Made by a program: the position numbers and the translations under genes | Assembly: GCA_030407085.1 (NCBI GenBank) | Contig: CM059584.1 | Coordinates: 61,457,501 to 61,521,500, forward strand | From: Trichopria drosophilae | Lineage: Eukaryota > Arthropoda > Insecta > Hymenoptera > Diapriidae | Reading direction: 5' to 3' | Length of the DNA: 64,000 bases | Part shown: piece by piece, positions 33,203 through 44,998 of the stretch | How the letters are laid out: the number at the start of each line of letters is the position of its first letter | Numbering within the stretch: position 1 is the stretch's first letter | The notes under the pieces: model-generated | Told to the model about the DNA's origin: nothing | What the model saw: the letters and a program-made list of their open reading frames with translations, nothing else | The model's database searches: none

Positions 33203-33735
33203 TTATTTATATTGCCTTATACAACGTTTGCCATATTCACATTGTCGGCATTTCTTGTTGCATTTACAAGGACATCTTGGGCAACGATTCGGTAAATAAG
33301 TTCTCCATTGGCTCGATAGTGCTCTAGAACAGTGTCGTTCGGCGTCACTAGCAAGGCGCGAGAAATTTTTTTCGGGCGTCTCGACCCCTCTTACACTAGC
33401 GTGTCGTTTCGCATCACTAGGAAGGCGAAAGAAATTTTGTTCGGCCGTCTCGTTCGCTCTCAGGTTAGCCTCACGAATTTTCTGGCTATGGCGGCAAGAG
33501 GAGTATTGCTTGGGTTCTTCGTTTGCCCTTTCTTTTTTTTTCGAGCCTTATCTTTTGCACGTCTAATATCACGTTGTTCTTCAGTCGCATCTTCATTTGC
33601 CTTTCGCCGTTTGGCCAATTTAATAGTTTTACTTGCCTCCGATTACTTGCCTTGATCCTGTATCTGCTTCTCCAATCTTTTTTTCTTCTCCTTCTCTAGC
33701 CGTCGCTTGCGCTGTGTTGATGTCTCTTGTGCCAT
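33203..33735 (-). pseudogene. Small charged protein gene with Cys-rich tail, decayed
   Basis: The frame starts at an ATG (33733-33735) with MAQETSTQRKRRLEKEKKKR. It continues after an in-frame TAA (33643-33645) into a Lys/Arg/Glu-rich stretch (AKRRKANEDATEEQRDIRR) and meets a TGA near 33470. Two related segments follow (RRPNKISFAFLVMRNDT and RRPKKISRALLVTPNDT), from a tandem duplication of about 75 bp. After a frame change the end reads RCPRCPCKCNKKCRQCEYG…IRQYK then TAA. The Cys spacing suggests metal binding. The charged N-terminal part resembles leader regions seen in some transposon-encoded proteins, but I cannot assign a family. Confidence 0.5.
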
Positions 33736-33766
33736 CTTAACTGCTCCACTTGCCGTCGTGAATGAG

Positions 33767-33796
33767 TATATATAGGCAAGGGAATTAATGACGTCA
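33767..33796 (-). promoter_or_regulatory. TATA box with CRE immediately upstream
   Basis: On the minus strand TGACGTCA (33789-33796) lies 14 bp upstream of TATATATA (33767-33774). The TATA box is about 32 bp before the ATG at 33735. This places a start site very close to the ATG. Order and spacing are those of a compact viral- or transposon-type promoter driving the gene at 33203-33735. Confidence 0.55.
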
Positions 33797-33797
33797 G

Positions 33798-36442
33798 TGG
33801 AGGACTTTTCCCGATTGCGAAAGGAAAACAAAGGACAAGCGCGACGGTGGAAGGGGGGAAAACGCCGGGCTCCCCGCTTTGAAACTTATTTTTTTTTTTC
33901 ATATAAAATTTAAAATTGCTGAAATTGTTCCTAAAACTGATTGAAACTTGTAATAAACGGTAAAGGAATGCATTGTCATCCAATTTTGGGCTATCCTCAA
34001 AGTTTCAAGTCTCTAGTTCATCGGGAAGTTAGTTTAAAATCGATTACAAGATTTGCACCGGACAAACAGACAGACAGACAAGAATACGAGTTGATAAAAA
34101 CGTGGTAAAATAAATTGATTGATCAAATAAAGCTCCTTATTTTCCGACTTTCACGTGTTGTTAGTAGCCCTCACTCACCTAATGAACCCAGTAATTCTAC
34201 TCAGTTACACGCCCGTGTTACTGTTCAGTTAATATCTCGTTCGAGATATTCATTGGGTCGTAACATAATAAAAAAGACAATATATAGAACGATACTGGTA
34301 TAAGATTAGTAAATTCTTGTCAGACAGCAAAACTTTCTTTTGGTTTGAAATAAAATGTGTTTAACTTAGATGGCATAACCTCCATAAATCTTATTTTAAG
34401 CCAAAATATTATTTAAAAGGCAGTTTTCACGTCTGAAAGTAAGTCTTTAAACAAAAACACTGACTGAATTGAAGAAAATCATTGCAATTTCGGGCTAAAA
34501 TTCAGCCTCGCTCTACTCTGAATGTCAAATCTAACAATTTAAGACTTTTTTTATTTGCATTTCCATGCTAGGGAAATAGAATTAGAGAAAGCAGCTCATT
34601 ACGATCGGTTAGAAAGCTCACTTTCGGTGCATATATAGGCAGAAAAATCGTATTCAACCCTCGGAAGGAAAAACGGATTAACTTGTCTTAGGCTCGGGTA
34701 GTAATCCTACGCTTTCGGAGGACTGTTCTAGTTTTCCACCCAAGCTGATAAATATTGTTTTGTAAGAAAAACACGTAATTCAAAATGCCCACCCTGAACT
34801 CGAACAAATGTAATTAATAGGTTTTAAAATATTTTGTTTCACGGCCGTAAGGGTCTCTGGTTTTACACCGCGGATTGCTGTATCTATTGTTAATTTGACC
34901 TCATCTGCACTTTCAGGTTCTGTCAGCATTAAAAAATCTAATAGATTGGATCAACATACAAATATCATCAACGTTCTTTAAGAAGTAACCGGTTGCTTCG
35001 ATGCTTCGTTTTTGGCCAGTTTCGTCTGTCCGTGTCTGAGCTGTATCCGACTAAACATGCCGACTTTGGGATCCATTATTTTTTCTTGTAAATATAATTT
35101 TTGTTACTCAATAAATATCGTTAAATAGTATAATTTTTCCTAAAAACAAGAAAACTTTGAAACGAACATTTTTAATACTTCGACCCTACCGCAGGTCATC
35201 CAAAAAGTAGTTAAAAACATGGCTAATAGCAAATTGGAAATGATAGCAAATCCTAATAATTGTCTTTATAGGAACAATCAACCGGAATTTTATTATTTTG
35301 AAATTGTTTGCAATAAAAAACAGAGGTTATTGAAGTAGTTGTTGAAGATTATAATTCGGATAAAATATGTTTAGGTTTCATCTTTACAGACTTAAATGTG
35401 GAAACAATCAAAAGTTTGTCAGACCTAAAAGCGCGAGGAAAATACACGAGTAGATAAGGTTTTCAACCAGTCAGTAAGAGAATTTCAGTCGTTCAAGTAC
35501 TTTCTCAAAACTTAAACCATATTTTCTCCTTCAATTACTTTCATCCCATTAATTAATTATATGGTTCATTGCTGTATCCGCAAGATAAATTTTGTCTTTT
35601 TCTCCCTTGAATCTTTTTATTATTATTACATTTTGTTGCTTTCCACAATGAATGACCTGAAAACAAAATTACAGTAACATTAATTATATATCACGACCGA
35701 AAAATAAAAAATAGTTCCTAAATGTATTATTGTTGAGTTAAATGTATTAGTATTGAAGTCGATAAAACGCGAATTAAGCGAAATGCAGCAAAATTGCAGT
35801 CCAGCGCTGAAAACTTCCTCTGAGACTTTTGAATCTGCTATTTATTTAATAAAGGTACTACACGAATGTCTTCAATTAATTTTGATGTCCTTGATTCAGG
35901 CTCTTCAATTACTCTTAAAAAAAACTAGGCCGATGACTTATTTAATAACCATACTGCGACGACCTACTTCTGTAAGAAGGGTCATTTAAATCACCTCTTG
36001 ATCGCAATTATGCATGAAATTTTAAATGTGATGCATGTACATACAAATAGAAGTCAATATCGTTATGTAATGATATTTTTATCGAGACCGTAGATAAATT
36101 AATATCCTGAGAAGGTTCATTAATCTACCTAGTAATGTTATAAAGTAAGCTGGTTTCTACCGTGTTTTGTAAATCTGAAAATCACAGTGCTAGCTTCAAG
36201 TACTAATAGCATTAAATATTTTATATTTTATAATCAACTAGCAACTGTTGTTGTTAGTTATTATGAGTGAAATATATTGCGTCGTTTTATTAGCCATTAT
36301 TGTGTTACAATCTCACAGTCGTAATAAAAAATGTTTTTATTTATCTTTATTAATGATTTCTGTACTAATTACGGATTTAACAAAATAAATTATCTTCTCT
36401 CAATAGTTGTCAATGCTAAAAATTATAGTAATATACTTACAG
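33798..36442. other. Mostly AT-rich DNA with weak coding traces
   Basis: A gacagacagaca run lies near 34064. A trace with FYYFEIVCNKK and, in a second frame, CLGFIFTDLNVETIKSLSDLKARG lies at 35270-35450 (+) and may be a decayed transposon protein. No feature is well supported. Confidence 0.35.
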
Positions 36443-36604
36443 AGAGCTTTGAGGGAGTTCAATTCTCTCAGCAACGAGGAGATGGGGGGACTACAAATCG
36501 CGAGACTGTCGCCGCTTGTAACGGAACTTTATCCTGTATTGGTCGCATCACACTCTTTACGCACCCCTTCACCCCAACCGTTCATCGAATTTCCGGCGGA
36601 CGAG
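36443..36604 (+). CDS. Candidate host exon, 162 bp, phase 0 at both ends
   Basis: An acceptor-like tacttacag ends at 36442 and a donor-like GAG|GTACCA begins at 36605. Between them 54 codons are open (RALREFNSLSNEEMGG … PQPFIEFPADE). Base composition is clearly less AT-rich than the flanks, as in a coding exon. Length is a multiple of three, so it would be a skippable exon. I do not recognise the protein, and no neighbouring exon was found within the window. A chance frame or captured gene fragment is the alternative. Confidence 0.4.
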
Positions 36605-37857
36605 GTACCACTAATTTCATCGCGTGATTACATTTTTTATATCTACTTTTACCTCCAACCTGTTGTTAACTTTTTCTACTGCATTTTACATAACACGAAT
36701 GCATCTATTACATATAGCAATGTATTGTACGAGTATTGAATAATATTATATGCTTGAAATGAATGCATAGTAATATAGAATATACGCTGGAAAATTGGTC
36801 ATAGCACGTGAATGTGAAATAGACATTCCCAAATTAAAGACGCTAGCTTGCATGTAATCATACGAGGTGATGATCAACAAATCTATATCTTGAGGTAATA
36901 TGATCTTAAGCTCCAATTGCATATAGCATCAGTTTTAAAATAGTCCTCCTGATGTTAATTAGTTATATGTAATTTTATAATCTATAGTATACTTGCTATT
37001 TTACGCGATCGTAATCTAGCGATTACGAGATTGATGTCATTACGTTGCATCGTTGCAATACACTTACAGATGCATAGAAACCCTGTTTTAAGATAATATT
37101 CAACACAATAAAGAAATATTACTTTAGATAGCTGAAAAAAAATTGCAAATAAAGTATTAAAATATCCATGATATATTTCTCAGTGAATAATGGATAACCA
37201 TGGAATAACCATAAGTGAACTGACATCTATTATATGTCTATTTAAATATACATAGTATATTTCATCAACGATGAATATGAGGCATTCTTTTACAAAAACT
37301 TTTTTTAGATATTGTTAAAGCACTTCAAAATTTCTTTATCGATTCTACGTACAAAAAGAAGCGAGCCCGTTTATCGGATTTTTCTTCAAATCCATTTTCC
37401 AGGAAATAGCGATTTTAAATGTTGAATTCATCATTTTATGCTCATTTAGAGCAAATTTTTTTTTAATTTCAAATGTTATTACATTAGCTTTTTGATAACA
37501 TTATATTCCTAACTTTAAATTTAAAAAAAATACTTTTCGCTACATATTAAATCTCAAAAGTTAATTTTGACCATAGCACCAATAGTCCAGTCAAAAGAGA
37601 TCGGAAAAGAATGAAAAGTGGAACTCGGCGATATTGGCACTTTTTACGCGTAAATTAAGTTTAGGGCGTCAGGAAAAACATATCAAATAGTTGACAACGA
37701 CAGTGCGTGGCATACTACCTTGATTTAACCTTGAGGGTGGAAATTGGTGGTTTTTGGCTTACACGTTTTCAAGGTCAATTCGGATAAAAAAGTGTTATAT
37801 ATAAAAGTTGTTCCTTATGATGTTAGGTATTTTTTCCATGAATTAAAAAAAAAGTTT
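36605..37857. other. AT-rich DNA, no gene seen
   Basis: Only short frames are present. The last 300 bases may already belong to the outer part of the transposon that follows. Confidence 0.45.
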
Positions 37858-38426
37858 AAATTGTTGTATCGTAAAAACGTAAAGAATCGTAAACAATCGT
37901 AAAAAATTAAAATGCGTATAACTGAATAATGAAAAGTCGTAGAGCGATGATACTGGGTGAAGCTATAGTTCTCGGTGGGTACAAGAAGTGTGAGAAACCC
38001 AAGCACAAGTGCTATAGCTCTTTTTATAAAAAAATCAAAAGTTGAAAATGTCGACGGCTGTAACTTTCTTTCAAAGGCATTTGAGAGGTTCCCAATTTTT
38101 TAACGCATTTCTGGTGATAAAACAACTAAGTTTGAAAATTTCAGATTTTGAAAACCGTATAGAACGGCCGGAGGATTAAAAAGAAAGTAATCATAAATTA
38201 AAAAATGAATAGCAATTTTGTTATTAAGCTGCCATAACTAAAAGGGCCTAGCGGAGTAAGCAGGTAAAATCTGCCCCCGATCATACAGAGCTAAGATTAA
38301 TGTCACTAGTTTTGGTGGAACATAGTTAAAAATGCAAAAATCACTCAGGCGTACAAACAATGCCATACCACGTTGCAAATATTTGATGTGACTGTATGTA
38401 TATATATATATATATAAACACGTAAT

Positions 38427-38820
38427 GTGGTCATTTCGCGGACCCGATTTTTTTATATATAACTCGTCTATGTATCGGTCATTTTGCGGACTTCGGGAAA
38501 AATTAAATTTGATCTATTTGGATCTTATCAAGCTTAACTAGGCTGCGTGCGCTGGGGGGCTCTGCCCCCCAGACCCCCCGCTAAAAATTATCCTAACAAA
38601 ACCCTACAAAACCTCGCCTAGACCTAGTTGTGCCTAAAGTTTGGTGCGAAATTATGTTCCCTATAGCAAAAACATAGGGTCCGCATAATGCCCATCATGT
38701 ATAAAAAAAAAGTCCTCGAAATGACCAGAAAAATACTTTCTTTTCGCGGACGGTCCGCGAAATGACAAAAAGTCCGCAAAATGACCGATCTGTTTAAAAA
38801 AAAGTCCGCAAAATTACCAC
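38427..38820. mobile_element. Nested MITE with GTGGTCATTTCGCGGAC ends
   Basis: The left end GTGGTCATTTCGCGGAC (38427) pairs with GTCCGCAAAATTACCAC at the right (38820). Further copies of the ggtcatttygcggac motif lie inside in both orientations (near 38477, 38712, 38757, 38771). The middle holds a perfect hairpin with arms CTGGGGGGC and GCCCCCCAG (38552-38572). Confidence 0.8.
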
Positions 38821-38851
38821 AAAACATATATATATATATATATACAACATT

Positions 38852-39198
38852 TAAAAAATATAAAAAAATATATGTTATAGTGGATACTGAAGAGAATTTT
38901 TCGTAAAAATTTCAAAGTGGTATTCTAAGATGATACCCTCAAAAAAAATATTCAAAAATTAAAAAATTTTTTTTTTGGTCTTTTTTTTGGCAAAAATCTT
39001 TGAAATTTTTACTGTTAATTACTTTCATTAGTCTACATAACATATATTTTTTTCATCAAATTCGGTCAAGTGGTTTTCGAAAAAAATACATTTCTTTATT
39101 TTTCTTTCTCCCTCCATAACTCCTAGAAAAATGAATTTTTTTAAATAATATTTGGTGGAAAGTTTTGTCGTATTGGTACTAACTAGTGGCATTAATTT
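38852..39198. repeat. Direct repeat, copy 1 (partner 42335-42680)
   Basis: It begins atatatgttatagtggatac and ends near actagtggcattaa. Identity with copy 2 is above 90% by eye. It belongs to the transposon family of this region. Confidence 0.88.
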
Positions 39199-39405
39199 TA
39201 GCTCTGTATGATCGAGGGCAGATTTTACCTGCTTACTCCGCTAGGCCCTTTTAGTTATGGCAGCTTAATAACAAAATTGCAATTCATTTTTTAATTCATG
39301 ATTACTTTCTTTTTAATCCTCCGGCCGTTCTATACGGTTTTCAAAATCTGAAATTTTCAAACTTAGTTGTTTTATCACCAGAAATGCGTTAAAAAATTGG
39401 GAACC
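39185..39405. repeat. Inverted copy of arm sequence 38090-38330
   Basis: It contains the reverse complement of the left arm block from accagaaatgcgttaaaaaa through the gggcctagcggagtaagcag phrase. Together with 38090-38330 it could form a large foldback around the nested MITE. Confidence 0.85.
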
Positions 39406-39460
39406 TGAAGAGAATTTCTAGTCTATCCTTCTCTCTCTCTATATATATGTACATATATAT

Positions 39461-39461
39461 G

Positions 39462-39539
<78 letters not shown>
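39461..39539. repeat. (GA)n microsatellite
   Basis: Almost 40 GA units, bordered on both sides by the inverted phrases tctatccttctctct and agagaaggataga, so the tract sits in a small palindrome. Confidence 0.95.
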
Positions 39540-39542
<3 letters not shown>

Positions 39543-40013
39543 ATAGACTCGAAAAAAATATTTTATACTCTCCGCTATAGGTAGTGGAATATAGTTAAAA
39601 ATACAATATATATAGTGCAAAAAAATGTCACTTTTGAGATTCGTGAAGGGAATACTGTCATTGAGATACTAATAGAGTATTTTTTTTTAAAGTCATTCAT
39701 CGATCAATTGGAACCAATTTTTATAATTGATGCCTGCCGTTTTGGATCCACCATTTCGGATTTTAATATTTTGACCCCATATTCGCCTATAACAACCAGC
39801 CAATTCCCTACATACCTGATTATACCTTTTTTACCGCATCTCGATCAATTATAATGAAATTTTCGCATTCGATGGCCGACATTTTGAATCCACCATTTTA
39901 AAGTCTAGGATTATATCGTTAGAAATAATGATGATCAAATTTTTCCCAAGGCATTGATTTCGATATAAACGACCTTCAACGTTCAAACGACGGTACTGAA
40001 TATGCGTCTGTCA

Positions 40014-40040
40014 CCCCCCCCCCCCCCCCCCCCCCCCCCC
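40014..40040. repeat. Poly(C) run of 27
   Basis: 27 uninterrupted C between tca and attaatt. It is the longest homopolymer in the window. Its length may be imprecise in the assembly. Confidence 0.95.
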
Positions 40041-40324
40041 ATTAATTGGTTAAGCATATTGAAAGACCACCGCGACGTAAGTAACACAGTCGACGATAGG
40101 TGCGATCGCGGCTCACGGAACTTTACACCCGTTGTAGAAATGAATTTTCATTGGGTAGATATGACGCGTTGAGTTACACATTAAAACATATTTTACGTAT
40201 TTCTTAAAGCTGGTATTGCTTCATGTGTATGTATTTCTCTTTACGTATGTAAGTCTTATTTTTATACTGTGCATATGACTTGGACGTAATAATTTCTAGT
40301 GTGCATTTTGCTCGCATAAATAAG

Positions 40325-41650
40325 ATGCCATTAAAAGCCAAAGTACACTTAAAATGTGCCGGCTGCGACACATGTCTAAAAAAATTTGAAGGTAGAAAAA
40401 AATTAGTAGAGACTACGGAAGAAGCACATTCTTTTTCAAACTTATTAAATAAAAGTATATATGTCAACGATATTTTATGTAATAAATGTCGGCTATCTAC
40501 TTACAAAATTCAAAATAATACTGACAGATTATCAGAACGTGAAACAGATCTTGATGTTGAGACTACTACGGATCCAACATTTGAAATTGCAGTAAAACCT
40601 AAGGAAGATGTTTCGAATATCGAATATATTCAAATTCCTCTCCAAAGAACAGTCTCCACTCATAAATATTGCTGCATTTGTTCTTCGGAAAAAACCCTGA
40701 TGGTTATGCCTGAAAAAGCTCGTATACAATCATATTTAAAAAAAATATATATATTCCAGTTGGCAACAGATGTTGTAAAAGTCACGTAATTAAGAACAGG
40801 CTTTTCGAAGAAGATCTCAGTCTCATTAAGGTGCACTCTAACACATTAAGTATTAGCGTAGCAGAGTTGTCCAAAGTGATGAAAACTCTTACTGTTAAGT
40901 GTGATTCCACATTATTTGATCAAGTAGGTGAAAGTACTTTGTCAGAAAAACAACTTTTGGTCTTTACAGGATTGACATGGGATAATCTAAATGAATTAAA
41001 GGATTTGATGTCTTCGTTAAGAAATAGTAAATCGCGTTATGTCATTCAAGCTTTAGTTGTTTTTCTTTTTAAACTACGCACAGGCAATTCCAATAAAGTG
41101 ATAAGTTCCATCTTTCAACTAGAATACGAACAGTCAGTATCTGACTATTGTGAAAGTATTCTGAACCAACTCGCTTTGGTTTACAGGCTTTAAATAGGGA
41201 TGATATTATCAACAATCATACTACCACAATGTCGAAAAAATTGCTTGATATCCAAGAAAAAATGTTTTTGATTTGCGATGGTACGTATTCTCGACATCAA
41301 AAAAGTACTAATTCTGAATACCAAAGAAAGTCTTTCTCTGGTCAGAAGAAAGTACCTCTTTGCAAACCTTTTACCATCTGTGCAACTGATGGCTATGTCG
41401 TTGACATGGTAGGACCGTTTCTCGCAAATCAAAATGATGCCGATATATTGAAAATTATTATAGAAGACCCAAATGGTTTGTCAAAATTTGTAAAAGAAGG
41501 TGATACTTTCGTTCTTGACCGTGGTTTTAGAGATATAAAATCTTATTTAGAAGAAAAAAAATTCAAAATATTAATGCCAGCTTTAAAGGGAAAGTGTGTA
41601 AGAGGTAACAACGCACAAATTATCAAATTGAAGTGCTACACTATGTTTTC
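40325..41650 (+). pseudogene. ISL2EU/DDE_4-type transposase, decayed
   Basis: The ATG at 40325 gives MPLKAKVHLKCAGCDTCLKK, the start of a Cys-rich N-terminal region with later CNKC and CCICSS motifs. At an A8 run near 40740 the frame shifts to one reading IYIPVGNRCCKSHVIKNRLF, completing a zinc-binding pattern. A helical region follows (LLVFTGLTWDNLNELKDLM). After a deletion near 41170, a third frame carries the catalytic core: FLICDGTYSRHQKS (first Asp), VDMVGPFLANQNDADIL, and TFVLDRGFRD (second Asp). It stops near 41660 before the third catalytic acid. The motifs fit the DDE_4 superfamily (Harbinger/ISL2EU-like). It is inactive. Confidence 0.78.
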
Positions 41651-42158
41651 CCATCCTATATGACTAATTTGGGGTCGCAAATGAATCATTTCGAGATTAG
41701 GGGTTAAAAAATAATATATATCACTATTTCGTCCCAATTGTTCAGGTTTTCGACCGTTCCGCAAATCGATACTTGCGCGAAAAAATGAAAAACTATAATC
41801 AGCAAGCGCTACATCGGGGCTGTCATTTTGTTTGCTGAAAAAATTTTGACGACACAATGACAGTAAAAAAATACTCTATATTAGTACCTTTCGCAATGAC
41901 AGTATTCCCTTCGCGAATGTCAAAGTGACATTTTTTTCGACACTATTTATGTTGTATTTTTAACTATGTTCTACTACCTTTAAATAATTTTTTTCAAGTC
42001 TACGTTATTGTGGACACTTAAATTTTGTTTGTGGACATATATTGTGGACACTTAAAACGTTCAGTTAAAATATCAAAATGGTACCTTTGAAATATCATCC
42101 TTTAAACTTTTACGGTCTCTTTTTTCGGCAAAGTTTTGGACCTATGAAAATTATAATG

Positions 42159-42160
<2 letters not shown>

Positions 42161-42245
<85 letters not shown>
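42161..42245. repeat. (CT)n(CTAT)n(AT)n compound microsatellite
   Basis: About 24 CT units, then seven CTAT units, then a short AT tract. Confidence 0.95.
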
Positions 42246-42250
<5 letters not shown>

Positions 42251-42334
42251 TCACATCGAACATCTGCAACGCGGTATGGCATTATTTGTACGCCTGAATG
42301 ATTATCGCATTTTTAACTATGTTCCACCATTTTA

Positions 42335-42680
42335 AAAAATCTGAAAAAAATATATGTTATAGTGGATACTGAAGAGAATTTTTCGTAAAAATTTCAAAAT
42401 GGTAACTCTAAGATGACACCCTAAAAAAAAATATTCAAAAATTAAAAAATTTTTTTTTTGGTATTTTTTTGGCCAAAAATCTTTGAAATTTTTACTGTTA
42501 ATTACTTTTATTAGTCTACATAACATATATTTTTTCCATAAAATTCGGTCAAGTGGTTTTCGAAAAAAATACATTTATTTATTTTTCATTCTCCCCCCAT
42601 AACTCCTAGAAAAATGAATTTTTTTAAATAATATTTGGTGGAAAGTTTTGTCGCATTGGTGCTAACTAGTGACATTAATG
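42335..42680. repeat. Direct repeat, copy 2 (partner 38852-39198)
   Basis: Same order of phrases as copy 1; it is interrupted at its end by the TTAA-flanked MITE. Confidence 0.88.
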
Positions 42681-43397
42681 AACAAAAGTGGATGAAAACA
42701 ATTGAGTGTCTTTGTGAAATGTGTAGATGTTTTTTACCATTTGTATTGTTTCAAAATAAACTAGAAAAACTAAAAAAAAAAAACACGTTTTTTGCAGTTT
42801 TTTCAAGATAGCGGCTTCAGTATATCCGACCGCTAAATTTTATTATTATACTCGCAGTCAGGAGGCAAAAATACGTCGAAAAAGTGTCTTCCGATTTTTT
42901 TTTGAGAGGAAGTAGTCTTTCGAAAGGTAAACCTAACTCTTATATTTATATGCTTAAAAATATTGATTTTATTTTGAATAAATGAAATAATAACTACATT
43001 TCTAAATTATAATGTATAGTTGAATAATAGTGGAGAAAAATATTTCTGTCCTAATAAGAATCGACAAGCATTCAGAAAATATATTAAGAATAAATTGAAA
43101 TTTTTTAATATAATCGTATCTAACAACATTTTCAAACTTAATCATAAAATTTATGTTCTGCTTCAAATATTTCACCTATACAGTATAATATTACATTCTA
43201 TATGTTTTTTTGGTGCACATGAATCGATATCACGAAATTGTAAGCTACGTAAAAACTGAAAAGGTGATATATTGTGAACTTGACAGTTGAGTCGCTGGCG
43301 TGCCGGAGAGGAGGCCGTATGGCGAAATTACAAAGATTACTCGCATTCCTACACATTTCACAAAGTCATTAAATATTTTCATCCACTTTTGTTCACT
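42679..43397. mobile_element. TTAA-flanked MITE (piggyBac-like)
   Basis: TTAA at 42675-42678 and 43398-43401 flanks ends tgaacaaaagtggatgaaaa and its inverted partner (ttttcatccacttttgttcac). A further matching block, ctttgtgaaatgtgtag, lies inside both ends. A TTAA target fits piggyBac-type insertion. It is non-coding, 719 bp. Confidence 0.75.
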
Positions 43398-43705
43398 TAA
43401 ACATTAATTATGGCAACTTAATAAAAAACTTATAAAGTAAATATCTCGAGATTTATGATTTCTTTTTTTTAATCCTACGGGCGTTCTACGTGGTTTAAAA
43501 ACCTGAAATTTTCACAACATACTTGTTTTATCACCAGAAATGCGTTAAAAAATTAGGAACCTCTCAAATGCCCTCAAAAAAAGTTACAGCCGTCGACATT
43601 TTCAACTTTTGAATTTTTTATACGACATTTCAATACTCATTTACACGCGTTTTAATTTTTTAAGATTTTTTACGTTTTTTCCGTTATAAAAATTACAACA
43701 ATTTT

Positions 43706-44349
43706 TTTTAATACATTTGAACCGATTTAAAGATGTCGAAAATAAAGTGTTCGGTTTTTAGAAGAATGTTTCTTATTGATTAACGATATTATTTATAGGT
43801 TTGAATAAATTTTACAAAATATAAATTTTTGTATATATTGAAGACGCATTAATATAGTATACAGTTAATTATACCTTGAAAAACAATACCTAGTATAACA
43901 TTGTAACGATACGTAATCGCCGTGCGATGGTGCGGATGCACGGCGAAAAACCAACGTAGTACTTCTCTCTGCCGAATATGACTCAGCACCGTAGTTCGTA
44001 GAGAAGGGAAGGGATTTCCTAGTAAATGAGAACACAAGTGGGTTAAGGGTATTAGGAATCATTATAGCTAATATTTATTGAGCGACTACAATGGAATAAT
44101 CTGCTTACATGTTTTGTACAAGAGACTGAACGTGGGGTGATTTTCCCCAGTCGAAATAAAAATATATCGTAGATCGTTTTCCCTAAGCGGTTGTAGCGGA
44201 TCAGTTAGTCGCAGGGTGGATTGCCCCTTTCAAGCGATTTATCTGCAAAAAGTAATTATAAGTAACAGAATGAAAACGTATTACGAGGATCCTGTTAAAT
44301 TGGGATATACCGGAAATCGGGACGCGACCCGTGGTTTGCGGGTTTCACG
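43706..44349. other. CpG-rich lead-in to the hairpin array
   Basis: The sequence turns CpG-rich from about 43900. A perfect 8-bp hairpin CGCCGTGC/GCACGGCG lies at 43918-43945, and an aataaa near 44155. The start tgtaacgatacg (43901) resembles an LTR start, but no second copy is present. Confidence 0.4.
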
Positions 44350-44998
44350 AGAGTCCCATGTAAGCCGAGAGAGGGCTCTGACGGCGGCGGAGGCTGAGTG
44401 GTGACAGATGTCAACGCAGAAGCAGGAATATGCGGTGGAAGCGGTCGGGCGGAGTGGCGACGGGTATCACCGCGAAGTGTTGACCGTAGTCCCCGCGGAG
44501 GCGGAATGGCGGAGTCAGGCGTTCGGTTGAACACGTAGAAGCACATAGTTAAAGCGGGCTACGGAGATGCCTTTCCATCCACCAGGATATTCTCCTAGGG
44601 GAGGGATAGGTCATCTAGTCATCTAGCCACAAACTGGGCGGCCGAGGTTCATCTTAACACGTGAAAGCACGTAGTTAGATGGAACCACCCAAGCAGCTTC
44701 TCATCCACACGTGTAAGCACGAGGTGGGGGAGAAGGTCACCTGACCGGTGGTGGGGGCCGTCAGTCGGTCTCACCCTAACACGTGGAAGCACGTGGTTGG
44801 AGTGAATCCTGCAGAAGACTTCATATCCACACGTGTCAGCACGTAATGGGAGGAAGGCCTTTTGGTCGGGAGCGGAGTCGGTAGCGGAGGCCCGAAAAAA
44901 TATCAGTATACCACCACGTGTAAGCCCGAGGTGGTCCTACTTATTCGGCTAGGACGGAGTCACCGCTATACACATGTAAGCACGTAGTAACTCGGTAG
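44350..44998. repeat. Eight dispersed hairpins with a common apical motif
   Basis: Hairpins lie at about 44350-44379, 44522-44560, 44647-44686, 44697-44735, 44771-44805, 44819-44856, 44905-44943 and 44961-44998. The apex follows ACGTG-NNAG-CACGT in most of them. Below it each has a different self-complementary stem, for example ggttcatcttaac with gttagatggaacc, cttctcatccac with gtgggggagaag, accacc with ggtggt. The stems share no sequence with each other, yet each closes. Spacing is irregular (about 50-130 bp). No coding frame spans the region. Confidence 0.8.

Larger units (their letters stand above)
37858..43705 (+). mobile_element. ISL2EU/PIF-Harbinger-like DNA transposon with nested insertions
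   Basis: Inverted arms lie at about 37858-38340 and 43385-43705, sharing the caactttt…gttacagccgtcgacattttcaac and aaatgcgttaaaaaatt phrases. A decayed DDE transposase sits between them. The interior has an extra inverted copy of arm sequence (39185-39405) and two direct repeats of about 345 bp (38852-39198 and 42335-42680). At least two MITEs are nested in it. The outer borders are not sharp, and the unit may be two related elements inserted into each other. Confidence 0.7.

Noticed and set aside
44350..44998. CRISPR-like array
   Set aside because: The repeats are hairpins with variable stems at irregular spacing, not identical repeats with unique spacers, and the window is eukaryotic.
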